NCBI GenBank assembly: GCA_007130355.1
Contig: SLSQ01000280.1
Location: 1 to 6,819, forward strand
Source: Trueperaceae bacterium
GTDB taxonomy: Bacteria; Deinococcota; Deinococci; Deinococcales; Trueperaceae
Direction: 5' to 3'
DNA length: 6,819 nt
Made by a program: the position numbers and the translations under genes. The notes beneath the pieces are model-generated. The model was not told the origin of the DNA. It was given only the letters and a program-made list of their open reading frames with translations, and searched no databases. This document shows, in pieces, positions 1 through 6,242 of the stretch (position 1 is its first letter; every line of letters starts with the position of its first letter).

Positions 1-470
1 CCGCCGTCGTCGTCTGGTTCGTGCTGTTCCGCACCCGCTTCGGCCTGGCGCTGCGGACGGTGGGGGAGAACCCCGCCGCCGCCGACGCCGCCGGCGTGCG
101 GGTGCTGATGGTGCGTGCCGGCGCGGTGGTGTTCGGCGGCGCCATGGCGGGCGTCGCCGGCGGGTTCCTCTCCCTCGCCTACCGGCCGTCGTCGGGCCAG
201 GGGATGACGAACGGCCTCGGCTGGATCGCGCTCGCGCTGGCGATCTTCGCGCTCTGGCACCCGCTCCGCGCGATCGGCGCCGCTCTGCTGTTCGGCGCGT
301 TCTTCAGTCTCAGTTTCCTGTTGCAGGACCGGTTCGCGCCGCAACTGCTGACGATGCTCCCGTACCTGTTCACGATCCTCGCCCTCACCCTCACCGCCCT
401 GCTGCGGGGCCGCGGCGCCTTCGGCGCGCCCGAGGCGTTGGGCGAACCGTACGTCCGAGGCGGCCGATGA
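1..470 (+). CDS. BMP/nucleoside-type ABC transporter permease, 3' part only
   Basis: This is the C-terminal 155 residues of an inner-membrane permease of the branched-chain/simple-sugar importer fold (BPD_transp_2), of the NupQ/YufQ kind that works with BMP-family binding proteins. The frame is open from base 3, so the 5' half lies outside the window. Family hallmarks visible are the cytoplasmic loop LRTVGENPAAADAAGV, which is the ATPase-coupling region, followed by hydrophobic segments around fragment residues 35-60, 72-108 and 116-138. The ending LGEPYVRGGR resembles the usual 'ALG.PY.R' tail of these permeases. TGA ends it at 468-470. The next gene on the same strand is a BMP-family binding protein, which agrees with a nucleoside or related importer. 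The substrate cannot be read from this fragment. The protein is intact as far as it can be seen; confidence in the family is high. Confidence 0.9.
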   Translation, partial: AVVVWFVLFRTRFGLALRTVGENPAAADAAGVRVLMVRAGAVVFGGAMAGVAGGFLSLAYRPSSGQGMTNGLGWIALALAIFALWHPLRAIGAALLFGAFFSLSFLLQDRFAPQLLTMLPYLFTILALTLTALLRGRGAFGAPEALGEPYVRGGR

Positions 471-497
471 GCCGCCCGGCCCCCGATCTGGCCCAGC

Positions 498-606
498 GCC
501 GGCGTTCCGCGCCGGCTTCGGCACTCGGGCGGGACGTTCCCGCCTTCGGACCCTTCGCCCCAGGGGCGCTCGCGCCCCGCCCGTTCCACCCGGGCCCCAA
601 TGGCCC
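498..606 (+). other. Cluster of GC-rich stem-loops between permease and binding-protein genes
   Basis: The gap between the permease stop and the binding-protein start holds four perfect inverted repeats in a row. The first has stem GCCGGCG at 498-504 and 510-516 with loop TTCCG. The second has stem GGCGGGA at 528-534 and 538-544 with loop CGT. The third has stem GGGGCGC at 563-569 and 572-578 with a 2-nt spacer. The fourth, weaker, has stem GGGCC at 592-596 and 602-606. Their centres lie about 29-34 nt apart. No T-run follows any of them, so classical intrinsic termination is not shown. They could attenuate transcription or protect a processed binding-protein mRNA, giving more binding protein than permease; this role is inference. 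I see no TANNNT or other promoter and no small ORF with a credible start here. Confidence 0.55.
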
Positions 607-611
607 CACCC

Positions 612-617
612 GGAGGT
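612..617 (+). promoter_or_regulatory. Ribosome binding site that sets the binding-protein start
   Basis: GGAGGT lies 6 nt before the GTG at 624. It favours this GTG over the in-frame ATG at 600, which has no such site and would put eight extra residues (MAPPGGST) ahead of the signal peptide. Confidence 0.8.
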
Positions 618-623
618 AGCACC

Positions 624-1775
624 GTGCGACGCATCCTTCTCGCGCTCCTGACCCTCTTCGCCTTCTCGGCCGCGCACGCCCAGGACGACCCGCTCAAGGT
701 CGGGTTCCTGTACGTCGGCCCGGTCGGCGACTACGGCTTCAGCTACGCCCACGACCTCGGCCGCCAGGCGGTCCAGGAACGGTTCGGCGACGCGATCGAG
801 ACCGTCTACGTCGAGAGCGTGCCCGACGCCGAGGTCGAACCGTTCATCGACCAGCTGGTGTTCGACGGCGCCGAAGCGATCTTCTCGACCAGCTTCGGGT
901 TCGGCGACGGCACCCTGAACGCCGCGACGCGCTACCCGGACGTCGTGTTCGGCTGGGGCACCGGCGTCGCCCGCAACCAGAACACGCTCACGTACATGGC
1001 CGACTTCTACCAGGTGTACTACCTGAACGGGATGCAGGCCGCCGCCGCCAGCGAGAGCGGCATCCTCGGCTACGTCGCCGCCTTCCCGATCCCCGAGGTG
1101 AAGCGCCACATCAACGCCTTCGCCCTCGGCGCCCGCGCCGTGAACCCCGACGCCGAGGTGCACGTCCGCTGGCTGTTCAACTGGTTCGACCCGGCCGGCG
1201 CGGCGGAGGCGACCGAGGCGCTGATGGCGGTCGGTGCCGACGCGTTCGCCTTCACCGAGGACACCCCGACCGTGATCCAGACCGCCGCCGAGCGGGGCTA
1301 CCCGAGCTTCAGCCACTACGCCAGCATGGTCGAGTTCAGCCCCGAGACGGTGCTCTCCGGCCACCTGGTGCACTGGGACGTGATCTACGCCGACGTGATC
1401 GAGAAGGTCCTCGACGGCACCTACGTGGGCGCCGACCTGTCCGACGTGGACTACTTCTGGCTGCTCGAGCACGGCGCGGTCGAGCTGGGCGCCGAGCCGG
1501 GCGTCGTCGTCGCCGAACCGTGGCTCGAGACGTTGCAGGAGGCGATCGTCGTCGACGAGGAACTGGGCGAGATCTCCGTCCACGACCTGGTGCTGCACCG
1601 GCACGACCAGATGGTCGAGGGCCGCGAGGTGTACGAACCGTTCGCAGGTCCGCTGTTCGACCGCAACGGGAACCTCGTCTACGAGGACGGCTACCTTCCC
1701 ACCATCGAGGACCTGGTGAGCATGGAGTTCGCCGTCCCGGGCGTCGTCGGCCCCTGGGACAACGAACCGAACTGA
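624..1775 (+). CDS. BMP-family ABC transporter periplasmic substrate-binding protein
   Basis: This protein of 383 residues captures the substrate for the importer whose permease lies just upstream. The GTG start at 624 is chosen because of its Shine-Dalgarno site and because the protein then begins with a textbook signal peptide. That peptide has Arg-Arg at residues 2-3, a hydrophobic core LLALLTLFAF, and a probable cut after AHA at residue 19. There is no cysteine, so it should be a free periplasmic protein and not the lipoprotein usual for Gram-positive BmpA/Med and Treponema PnrA. The mature part starts with the family strand LKVGFLYVGPVGDYGFSYAHD. It also has the mid-domain FNWFDPAGAAEATEAL, the hinge-side TEDTPTVIQTA, and a C-terminal FAGPLFDRNGNLV...VPGVVG block typical of the family. 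BMP proteins of known function mostly bind nucleosides, and some bind purine bases; which ligand applies here is not readable. No promoter is seen in front, so it is probably cotranscribed with the permease. Confidence 0.93.
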   Translation: MRRILLALLTLFAFSAAHAQDDPLKVGFLYVGPVGDYGFSYAHDLGRQAVQERFGDAIETVYVESVPDAEVEPFIDQLVFDGAEAIFSTSFGFGDGTLNAATRYPDVVFGWGTGVARNQNTLTYMADFYQVYYLNGMQAAAASESGILGYVAAFPIPEVKRHINAFALGARAVNPDAEVHVRWLFNWFDPAGAAEATEALMAVGADAFAFTEDTPTVIQTAAERGYPSFSHYASMVEFSPETVLSGHLVHWDVIYADVIEKVLDGTYVGADLSDVDYFWLLEHGAVELGAEPGVVVAEPWLETLQEAIVVDEELGEISVHDLVLHRHDQMVEGREVYEPFAGPLFDRNGNLVYEDGYLPTIEDLVSMEFAVPGVVGPWDNEPN

Positions 1776-1781
1776 GGTCGG

Positions 1782-1794
1782 TACGCTGGCGGGG
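1782..1794 (+). promoter_or_regulatory. Candidate leaderless promoter (-10 box) of the HD-domain gene
   Basis: TACGCT at 1782-1787 fits the TANNNT -10 pattern and ends 7 nt before the ATG at 1795. That places the expected transcription start at or next to the A of the start codon. No convincing Shine-Dalgarno site exists in the 19-nt gap. This arrangement is known for leaderless mRNAs in Deinococcus and Actinobacteria. No good -35 box is visible at normal spacing; a GACA at 1758-1761 is about 20 nt away. The assignment is from pattern alone. Confidence 0.5.
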
Positions 1795-3084
1795 ATGAGC
1801 GAACGCTCCGCCCCACCCGCCGGACCTCTCGCAGGTCCGCTCCACGACCCGCACGCCCGACTGGACGCACCGGACGGAACCTTGTCCGAGCCGCTCTGGG
1901 GCGTGCGGGTCCGTTGTTCCGCGCTCGAGCGCGCGCTGCTGCGCACCCCGCAGCTGCGCCGCTTGCACTACGTGGCGTGGGCCGGCGCCGCCCGCTTCGC
2001 GACGCAGCAGGTCCCGACCCGCCTGCAGCACGTCTGCGGAGCGTTCGCGCTCGCCGCCACCTTCGCGCCCGACCGGCCCGACGTGCGCGCCGCCGCGCTC
2101 CTCCACGACGTCGGCCACCCGCCGTTCAGCCACGCGCTCGAGGCGATCGCCGAGGTCGACCACCACCGCGCCACCGCCGAACGGATCCGCGCCGCGCCGG
2201 TCGCCGACCTGCTGCGCGACGCGGGCCTCGACCCGGAACGGGTCCTCGCCCTCGCCGAAGGGGAGGAGCCGAGCGCATTCAAGAACCGCGACGGCCGGCT
2301 GCACCTCGACCACCTGGACTCGTTGGTGCGGGCCGCCGCCGCGGGCGGCGGCTTGACGGTCGCGCCCGCTCGGCTGCTGGCCGGGGCGTCCCTGGACGCC
2401 GAAGCCGGCGACGGGTCGCAGCTCGTGTTCGACGACGCGACCGCGGATCTGCTCGAGACCCTGATCGTGCGGGAGGCTCACGCCCACGTCTCGGCCGCCG
2501 ATCTGGGCGCCTCGGCGATGCTCGCGGCGCTGGTGCAGGTGCTGCGCCTCGCCGATCTGGTCCGCGTCGACGAGCTTCCCTACCTCACCGACGCCGACCT
2601 GATCGCGTCGCTGACGGCGGCCGATGCCACGCGCGCCGAGGCGCGGCGTCTGCTGTTGCGGCCGTGGGGCGTCCGCGTGCGCAAGCTCGAGGAGGGCGCG
2701 CCGCTTCCGGACGGCACGATCCTGGCGCGGAAGGAGCGGTTCTACCTGGACCTGCCGCGACGCCGCGGCGAGCGCGAGGGGGACCGCAGCGCGCGGGAAC
2801 GCGCGCTCGAGGAGCGGCTGGGCGAACTGCGCGGTCGCTACGCGGTCGACTGGGATCCGGACGACCGGGAGGGCGCGTTCGCGACGAGCGGTCCGACCGG
2901 GACGCCGTGGACCGCCGCGCTGGGGTCGGTGCTGTCCGACGCTCCGGGCGTGCCCGACGCGCCCGAGCTGGCGACGGAGCGGCGTGCGCAGCCGAGGCCC
3001 GGGGACGATCGGCCCGGTGCGGCCGAAGGTTCCGATGCGGGCGCAGGTTCCGATGCGGGCGCAGGGAACGGGTCAGCCGGGTAG
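1795..3084 (+). CDS. HD-domain phosphohydrolase, COG1078/SAMHD1-like
   Basis: This 429-residue cytosolic protein has the metal-binding set of the HD superfamily in the COG1078 arrangement. H79 sits in TRLQH, H104-D105 in LLHDVGHPPFSH, and the likely last ligand D172 in LHLDHLDSLVR. These match in order and context the TRFEH, HDIGHGPFSH and D-R-DYLLRD blocks of the family that includes SAMHD1 and bacterial dNTP triphosphohydrolase-like proteins. Hydrolysis of a nucleotide such as a dNTP is the likely reaction, but the substrate is not shown. Residues after about 380 form a disordered tail rich in Pro, Ala, Asp and Gly that ends in two copies of a GSDAGA repeat. The gene begins 19 nt after the binding-protein stop and probably has its own leaderless promoter. 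Its last 12 bases overlap the end of the convergent phosphorylase gene. An association with nucleoside uptake next door is possible but unproven. Confidence 0.85.
   Translation: MSERSAPPAGPLAGPLHDPHARLDAPDGTLSEPLWGVRVRCSALERALLRTPQLRRLHYVAWAGAARFATQQVPTRLQHVCGAFALAATFAPDRPDVRAAALLHDVGHPPFSHALEAIAEVDHHRATAERIRAAPVADLLRDAGLDPERVLALAEGEEPSAFKNRDGRLHLDHLDSLVRAAAAGGGLTVAPARLLAGASLDAEAGDGSQLVFDDATADLLETLIVREAHAHVSAADLGASAMLAALVQVLRLADLVRVDELPYLTDADLIASLTAADATRAEARRLLLRPWGVRVRKLEEGAPLPDGTILARKERFYLDLPRRRGEREGDRSARERALEERLGELRGRYAVDWDPDDREGAFATSGPTGTPWTAALGSVLSDAPGVPDAPELATERRAQPRPGDDRPGAAEGSDAGAGSDAGAGNGSAG
3028..3063 (+). repeat. Two perfect 18-bp tandem repeats in the HD gene tail
   Basis: GGTTCCGATGCGGGCGCA occurs at 3028-3045 and again, without a mismatch, at 3046-3063. 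Each copy encodes GSDAGA. A decayed third copy (GGGAACGGG, encoding GNG) may follow. The unit length is a multiple of three, so copy-number change would lengthen or shorten the disordered tail without breaking the frame. Confidence 0.9.
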
Positions 3085-4854
3085 CGCGATCCAGCGCGTC
3101 TCGTACGGTCCGAGCGCGACCTCGGCGCCCGCGTCCATCGGGGCACCGCTGCCGAGGTCGCGCGCTTCGCGGGTGGCGGCGCGCGCGTCCGTCCGTCCAT
3201 CCGCCCGCCCGCTCGACCGACCGACCGTGCGCGCGAGGTCCAGGCGCGCGCCGGTGCCGCCGATCTCGTGCAGGCACGCCACCGCGCTCCCGTCCGGCGC
3301 GTGGCGCACCACCGCCGCCACCCCGTCGGGCGCGTCCGGCCAGGTCGCCGGCGCGGCCGGATCGAACGCCGGGTGGCGGGCCCGGATGCGCAGCCAGCCA
3401 CGGATCCCGGCGAGCACCCGGGCGCGTCGGTGCGCAGGGTCGGCCAGCTCGCGACGGAGCGTGGCCCAGTCGAACCGTCCGCGGTTGATCGAGCGGGCCC
3501 GGCCGGTCTCGCGCAGGCGCCGAAGGTCGTTGCGGGAACCGAGCAGCGAGTGGACGTACAGCGCCGGCACGCCCGGCAGCGCCAGCATCAGCGCGTGCGC
3601 CGTCACCATGCGGCGCACCCCTTCGTCCTCGCTCCGCTCCGGTTCGTTCAGCGCGTCGTAGAGGCTGACGTTCAGCTCGTACGGACTCTCGCCGCCGCCG
3701 ACGTCGGTCTTGGCGCTGACCAGCCCGCCGTGCCGCCGGACCCGGTCGGCGAGGGAGCGGCTCTCGGCGCCCGGCAGGATCCCCTCGACCGGTCGCACGC
3801 CGATCCCGTCGTGCGAAGCGAGGAAGTTGAAGAAGGCGGTGGAGGATCCGGGGGTGGTCAGTCCGCGGGCCCAGTCGCGCAGGATCCGCGCGTCGCCGCG
3901 ATGGAACGCGTGCAGCGCCAGCGGCGGCAGCGCGAAGTTGTAGACCATCTGCGCTTCATCATCGCCGCGCCCGAAGTACGACACGTTCTCGGCGTGCGGC
4001 ACGTTGGTCTCGGTGATCACCACCACCCCGGGGGTGCACGCCTCGAGCACGGTACGGATCAGCCGCACGATCTCGTGCGTGCGCGGAAGGTGCACGCTCG
4101 AGGTGCCCGGCTCCTTCCAGAGGTAGGTCACCGCGTCGAGCCGCAGCAGCCGCGCGCCGCGGCGCGCGTAGTCGAGCAGCACGCCGGCCATCGCGTCGAG
4201 CACGGCGGGCGTGCGGTAGTTCAGGTCGACCTGATCGGGTCCGAAGGTGGTCCAGACGTGGCGGGTGCCGTCGGGGGTCGCGAACGGGGTGAGCAGCGGG
4301 GTGGTGCGCGGGCGGACGGTGGCGCTCAGGTCGGCGGTCGGGTCCGCCTCCAGGAACCAGCCGTCGTACGCCGGATCTCCGTCCAACCAGCCGCGGAACC
4401 AGGGGTGCGAGGCGGAGGCGTGGTTCAGCACCGCGTCGAACATCAGGTCGTGCCGCGCGCCCAGGGCGGCGACGTCGTCCCAGTCGCCGTAGGCGGGGTC
4501 GACCCGGTCGTAGTCGGCGACGGCGAAGCCGTCGTCGGAGGTGGAGGGGAAGAACGGCAGCAGGTGCACGGCCGCGACGGCGTCGTCGAGGGGACCGTGC
4601 AGCAGTCGCCGCAAGGTCCGCAGCGGCGGTTCGCCCTCGTGGCGGACCTGGTCGGCGTAGGTGATCAACACCGAGGTCTCCGGCCCCAACCGGTCTTCGG
4701 GCGGCACGAACGGTGCTGCGAACCCGCGTTCGGCGGCGTCCATCCGGGCGAGCAGGCGCGGCGTCCATTCGGCGGCGACGCGGGCGTCGTAGATCGCCTC
4801 GAGGTGGGCGCGGACCCGATCCTCGGCGACGCGGGTCCTCGGGGCGAGCGTCAC
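3073..4854 (-). CDS. GH13_18 glycoside phosphorylase, probable glucosylglycerate phosphorylase (YcjM-like)
   Basis: This 593-residue cytosolic enzyme should split its glucoside with phosphate to give alpha-glucose 1-phosphate. The GTG start at 4854 overlaps the upstream TGA as GTGA and follows a GGAGGT site by 6 nt; the frame's open extension further upstream lies inside the glycosyltransferase gene and is not used. The (beta/alpha)8 barrel carries VLITYADQ at 62-69, HLLPFFPSTSDDGFAV at 97-112, nucleophile D240 (LRLDAV), acid/base E282 (ITETNVPH) and transition-state stabiliser D349 (FLASHDGIGVRP). The versions ITETNVPH, YFGRGDDEAQMVY and NFLASHDGIG match my recollection of E. coli YcjM and Meiothermus glucosylglycerate phosphorylases better than true sucrose phosphorylases. 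The operon context, with a sugar permease as in the ycj locus, agrees. Sucrose, sucrose 6-phosphate or glucosylglycerol are the alternative substrates. About 20 residues in the C-terminal sheet domain (544-563) look inserted and come from a tetranucleotide repeat. The 3' end overlaps the HD gene by 12 bp. Confidence 0.85.
   Translation of the reverse strand: MTLAPRTRVAEDRVRAHLEAIYDARVAAEWTPRLLARMDAAERGFAAPFVPPEDRLGPETSVLITYADQVRHEGEPPLRTLRRLLHGPLDDAVAAVHLLPFFPSTSDDGFAVADYDRVDPAYGDWDDVAALGARHDLMFDAVLNHASASHPWFRGWLDGDPAYDGWFLEADPTADLSATVRPRTTPLLTPFATPDGTRHVWTTFGPDQVDLNYRTPAVLDAMAGVLLDYARRGARLLRLDAVTYLWKEPGTSSVHLPRTHEIVRLIRTVLEACTPGVVVITETNVPHAENVSYFGRGDDEAQMVYNFALPPLALHAFHRGDARILRDWARGLTTPGSSTAFFNFLASHDGIGVRPVEGILPGAESRSLADRVRRHGGLVSAKTDVGGGESPYELNVSLYDALNEPERSEDEGVRRMVTAHALMLALPGVPALYVHSLLGSRNDLRRLRETGRARSINRGRFDWATLRRELADPAHRRARVLAGIRGWLRIRARHPAFDPAAPATWPDAPDGVAAVVRHAPDGSAVACLHEIGGTGARLDLARTVGRSSGRADGRTDARAATREARDLGSGAPMDAGAEVALGPYETRWIALPG
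3188..3227. repeat. Degenerate tetranucleotide repeat (NCCG, 10 units) inside the phosphorylase gene
   Basis: On the + strand the units read TCCG TCCG TCCA TCCG CCCG, then CCCG CTCG ACCG ACCG ACCG. The CCG core is kept in eight of ten units, and the first base changes in blocks (T, then C, then A). The tract encodes phosphorylase residues 543-556, a Gly/Arg/Ser/Asp-rich loop. A four-base unit in coding sequence would shift the frame if one copy were gained or lost. Confidence 0.85.
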
Positions 4855-6242
4855 GCGGCGACCTCCAGATCGCGCAGGGTGGCGTCCAGCACCGCGTCGA
4901 GCGCGTCGAGCCCGAAGCGGGCGCGCGCGACGCGGTGGTTGTGGTCGGTCTCCTCCGCCACGAGCCGGGGATCGTCCAGCCGCGCGCGGACGGCCGCGAC
5001 CGCGGCGTCGGACACGCCCTGCTCGATCTCGACGAAGCGGACGCCGGTCGGTGCGATATCCCGCACGTACACGGGGTAGCGGCGCACCAACGCCGGCTTG
5101 CGGGCGGCGATCGTCTCGAGCAGGGCGTTGCCGAACCCTTCGATGCGGCTCGGGTAGGTGACGAAGTCGGCGTGCGCGTACAGGTCGGAGAGCGCGTAGA
5201 CCGGTCCGTCCGGGCCGTGGCCACGCCGCGGGCCGATCCGGTCGGCGACGTGCAGGAGCGGGACCCCGTTCTCCCGGGCGCGATCCTCGAGGAAGCGCAG
5301 GTACTCCGTCCCCTCGTCGCCGGCGGCGTGCGAGATCGCCAGCACCGCGCGCGTGTCGCGCAGGCGCCGCACCAGCTCGATCGCGTCCTCGATCCCTTTG
5401 CGGGGCACCACGCGGGTGGGCTGGAGGAACAGGCGGGCGTCCACCGGGATGCCGAGCTCGCGGCGCAGCCCGGCGTTGACGTCGTCGCGCACCGCGAACG
5501 GCGCGGCGAAGTCCATCACGTTCGGCAGCACCCGCGCGTCCAGGCCGCGGCGGCGCTTCAGCTCGTCGCGCGCGCCGGCGTGGATGCACAGGTGCCCCAC
5601 GTTCGGGAGATCGGGCGGGAAGGTCGCGCGCAGCAGCTCCGGGTCGCGCGGGTGCGCGAAGCGGGCGCGCTCCCACGGGTAGTCGTGCTCGTGCGAGATC
5701 GTGGGCAGGCCGGTCGCCCGTGCCAGCCGGGCGAGCGCCACGGCCAGCGGCAGCTGCATCGGGATCGCCCAGGCGTTCTGGACCACCAGCAGGTCGGGCC
5801 GGACCTCGCGCACGACCTCTTCGAGGCGAGCCCGAACGGCGTCGGCGGCGGCGAGCAGGTCGTGCGGCAGGTCGGGGTCGGGAGGCGGGCCGGATCCCGC
5901 GTCGGGCGTCGCAGCGGTCCGCGCGTCGGCTCCCGCATCGGGCCCCGCGTCGTGCGCCACGGTGCTCGTCGGATCGGGCGTCGGGTCGGCGCCGCCGGGA
6001 AACAAGCGCGCGCCCAGCGCGAGCGCCGTCGGGTCGTCCAGACGGGCGCCCTCGACCTCGTGGCCGGGACGGTCCAGCTCGCCGGCGGCCTCGACCACGC
6101 GGAAGCCGCGGCGGCGCAGGCCGTCCGCCACCTTGTCCGACTCGAGGGTCACGCCGTCGGTGCCGGCGAGGCGGGCGGCCACGATCAGGGCGGTGCCCGG
6201 TCGGTCGCTGCGAGGGGGGCCGGAGTCGGCGCGCACGGTCAC
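4851..6242 (-). CDS. GT4-family glycosyltransferase, possibly acting on glucosylglycerate
   Basis: This 463-residue retaining GT-B glycosyltransferase of family GT4 should move a sugar from a nucleotide donor to an unknown acceptor. The C-terminal donor domain shows R277 and K282 (PTRVVPRKG) and the EX7E pair E368/E376 in SRIEGFGNALLE. The N-terminal domain shows VAARLAGTDGVTLESDK at 21-37 and SHEHDYPWER at 183-192. To my recollection the first motif also marks GT4 enzymes of the mannosylglucosylglycerate synthase group; I could not align it. Residues 84-127 (bases about 5862-5993) form a low-complexity Asp/Pro/Ala/Gly insert with DAG repeats. Both ends overlap neighbours as GTGA, so translation is coupled with the permease and the phosphorylase. 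Start: GTG 6242 is given, but GTG 6236 is 5 nt behind AAGGAG and equally possible, costing two residues. The donor sugar and product are not readable; trehalose or another compatible-solute glycoside is an alternative. Confidence 0.8.
   Translation of the reverse strand: MTVRADSGPPRSDRPGTALIVAARLAGTDGVTLESDKVADGLRRRGFRVVEAAGELDRPGHEVEGARLDDPTALALGARLFPGGADPTPDPTSTVAHDAGPDAGADARTAATPDAGSGPPPDPDLPHDLLAAADAVRARLEEVVREVRPDLLVVQNAWAIPMQLPLAVALARLARATGLPTISHEHDYPWERARFAHPRDPELLRATFPPDLPNVGHLCIHAGARDELKRRRGLDARVLPNVMDFAAPFAVRDDVNAGLRRELGIPVDARLFLQPTRVVPRKGIEDAIELVRRLRDTRAVLAISHAAGDEGTEYLRFLEDRARENGVPLLHVADRIGPRRGHGPDGPVYALSDLYAHADFVTYPSRIEGFGNALLETIAARKPALVRRYPVYVRDIAPTGVRFVEIEQGVSDAAVAAVRARLDDPRLVAEETDHNHRVARARFGLDALDAVLDATLRDLEVAA
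4861..4866 (-). promoter_or_regulatory. Ribosome binding site of the phosphorylase gene
   Basis: GGAGGT on the minus strand lies inside the last codons of the glycosyltransferase gene, 6 nt before the GTG at 4854. It fixes that start and supports translation re-initiation at the GTGA overlap. Confidence 0.85.
5862..5993 (-). repeat. Low-complexity DAG/Pro-rich insert in the glycosyltransferase
   Basis: This stretch encodes residues 84-127, beginning GGADPTPDPTST, continuing AHDAGPDAGADAR and ending PPPDPDLPHD. It contains DAG three times and two adjacent GA(C/T)CCGACG copies. It falls between a beta-strand region and the helix before VRPDLLVVQN, where GT-B folds have a surface loop. The reading frame is open across it, so the gene is not broken. 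Its boundaries are approximate. Confidence 0.6.

Noticed and set aside
528..544. Intrinsic terminator after the permease gene
   Set aside because: The stem is perfect but no T-run follows it, and the binding-protein gene downstream has no visible promoter, so read-through is more likely.
1336..2487. A 383-codon minus-strand frame opposite the binding-protein and HD genes
   Set aside because: No recognisable motif, strong Arg/Gly bias, and it crosses two good genes on the other strand.
3188..3227. CRISPR array or mobile element inverted repeat
   Set aside because: The unit is only 4 bp with no spacers, and no transposase or flanking target duplication is present.
1914..3488. A 524-codon + strand frame overlapping the HD gene
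   Set aside because: Nearly all Arg, Ala, Gly and Pro; it is an out-of-frame shadow of the HD-domain gene.
3268..5079. A 603-codon open frame on the + strand, antisense to the phosphorylase
   Set aside because: It is His/Arg/Gly/Val-rich with no recognisable domain and lies wholly opposite genes with clear catalytic motifs; such long antisense frames are expected at this GC content.
4855..5676. Open upstream extension of the phosphorylase frame, which would make an 867-residue protein
   Set aside because: The extension is Arg/Ala/Pro-rich, overlaps the glycosyltransferase in another frame, and the GTG at 4854 has an ideal RBS and a normal family N-terminus.
5862..5993. Frameshift or insertion breaking the glycosyltransferase
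   Set aside because: The frame stays open and the family motifs continue correctly on both sides, so this is a low-complexity insert and not a disruption.
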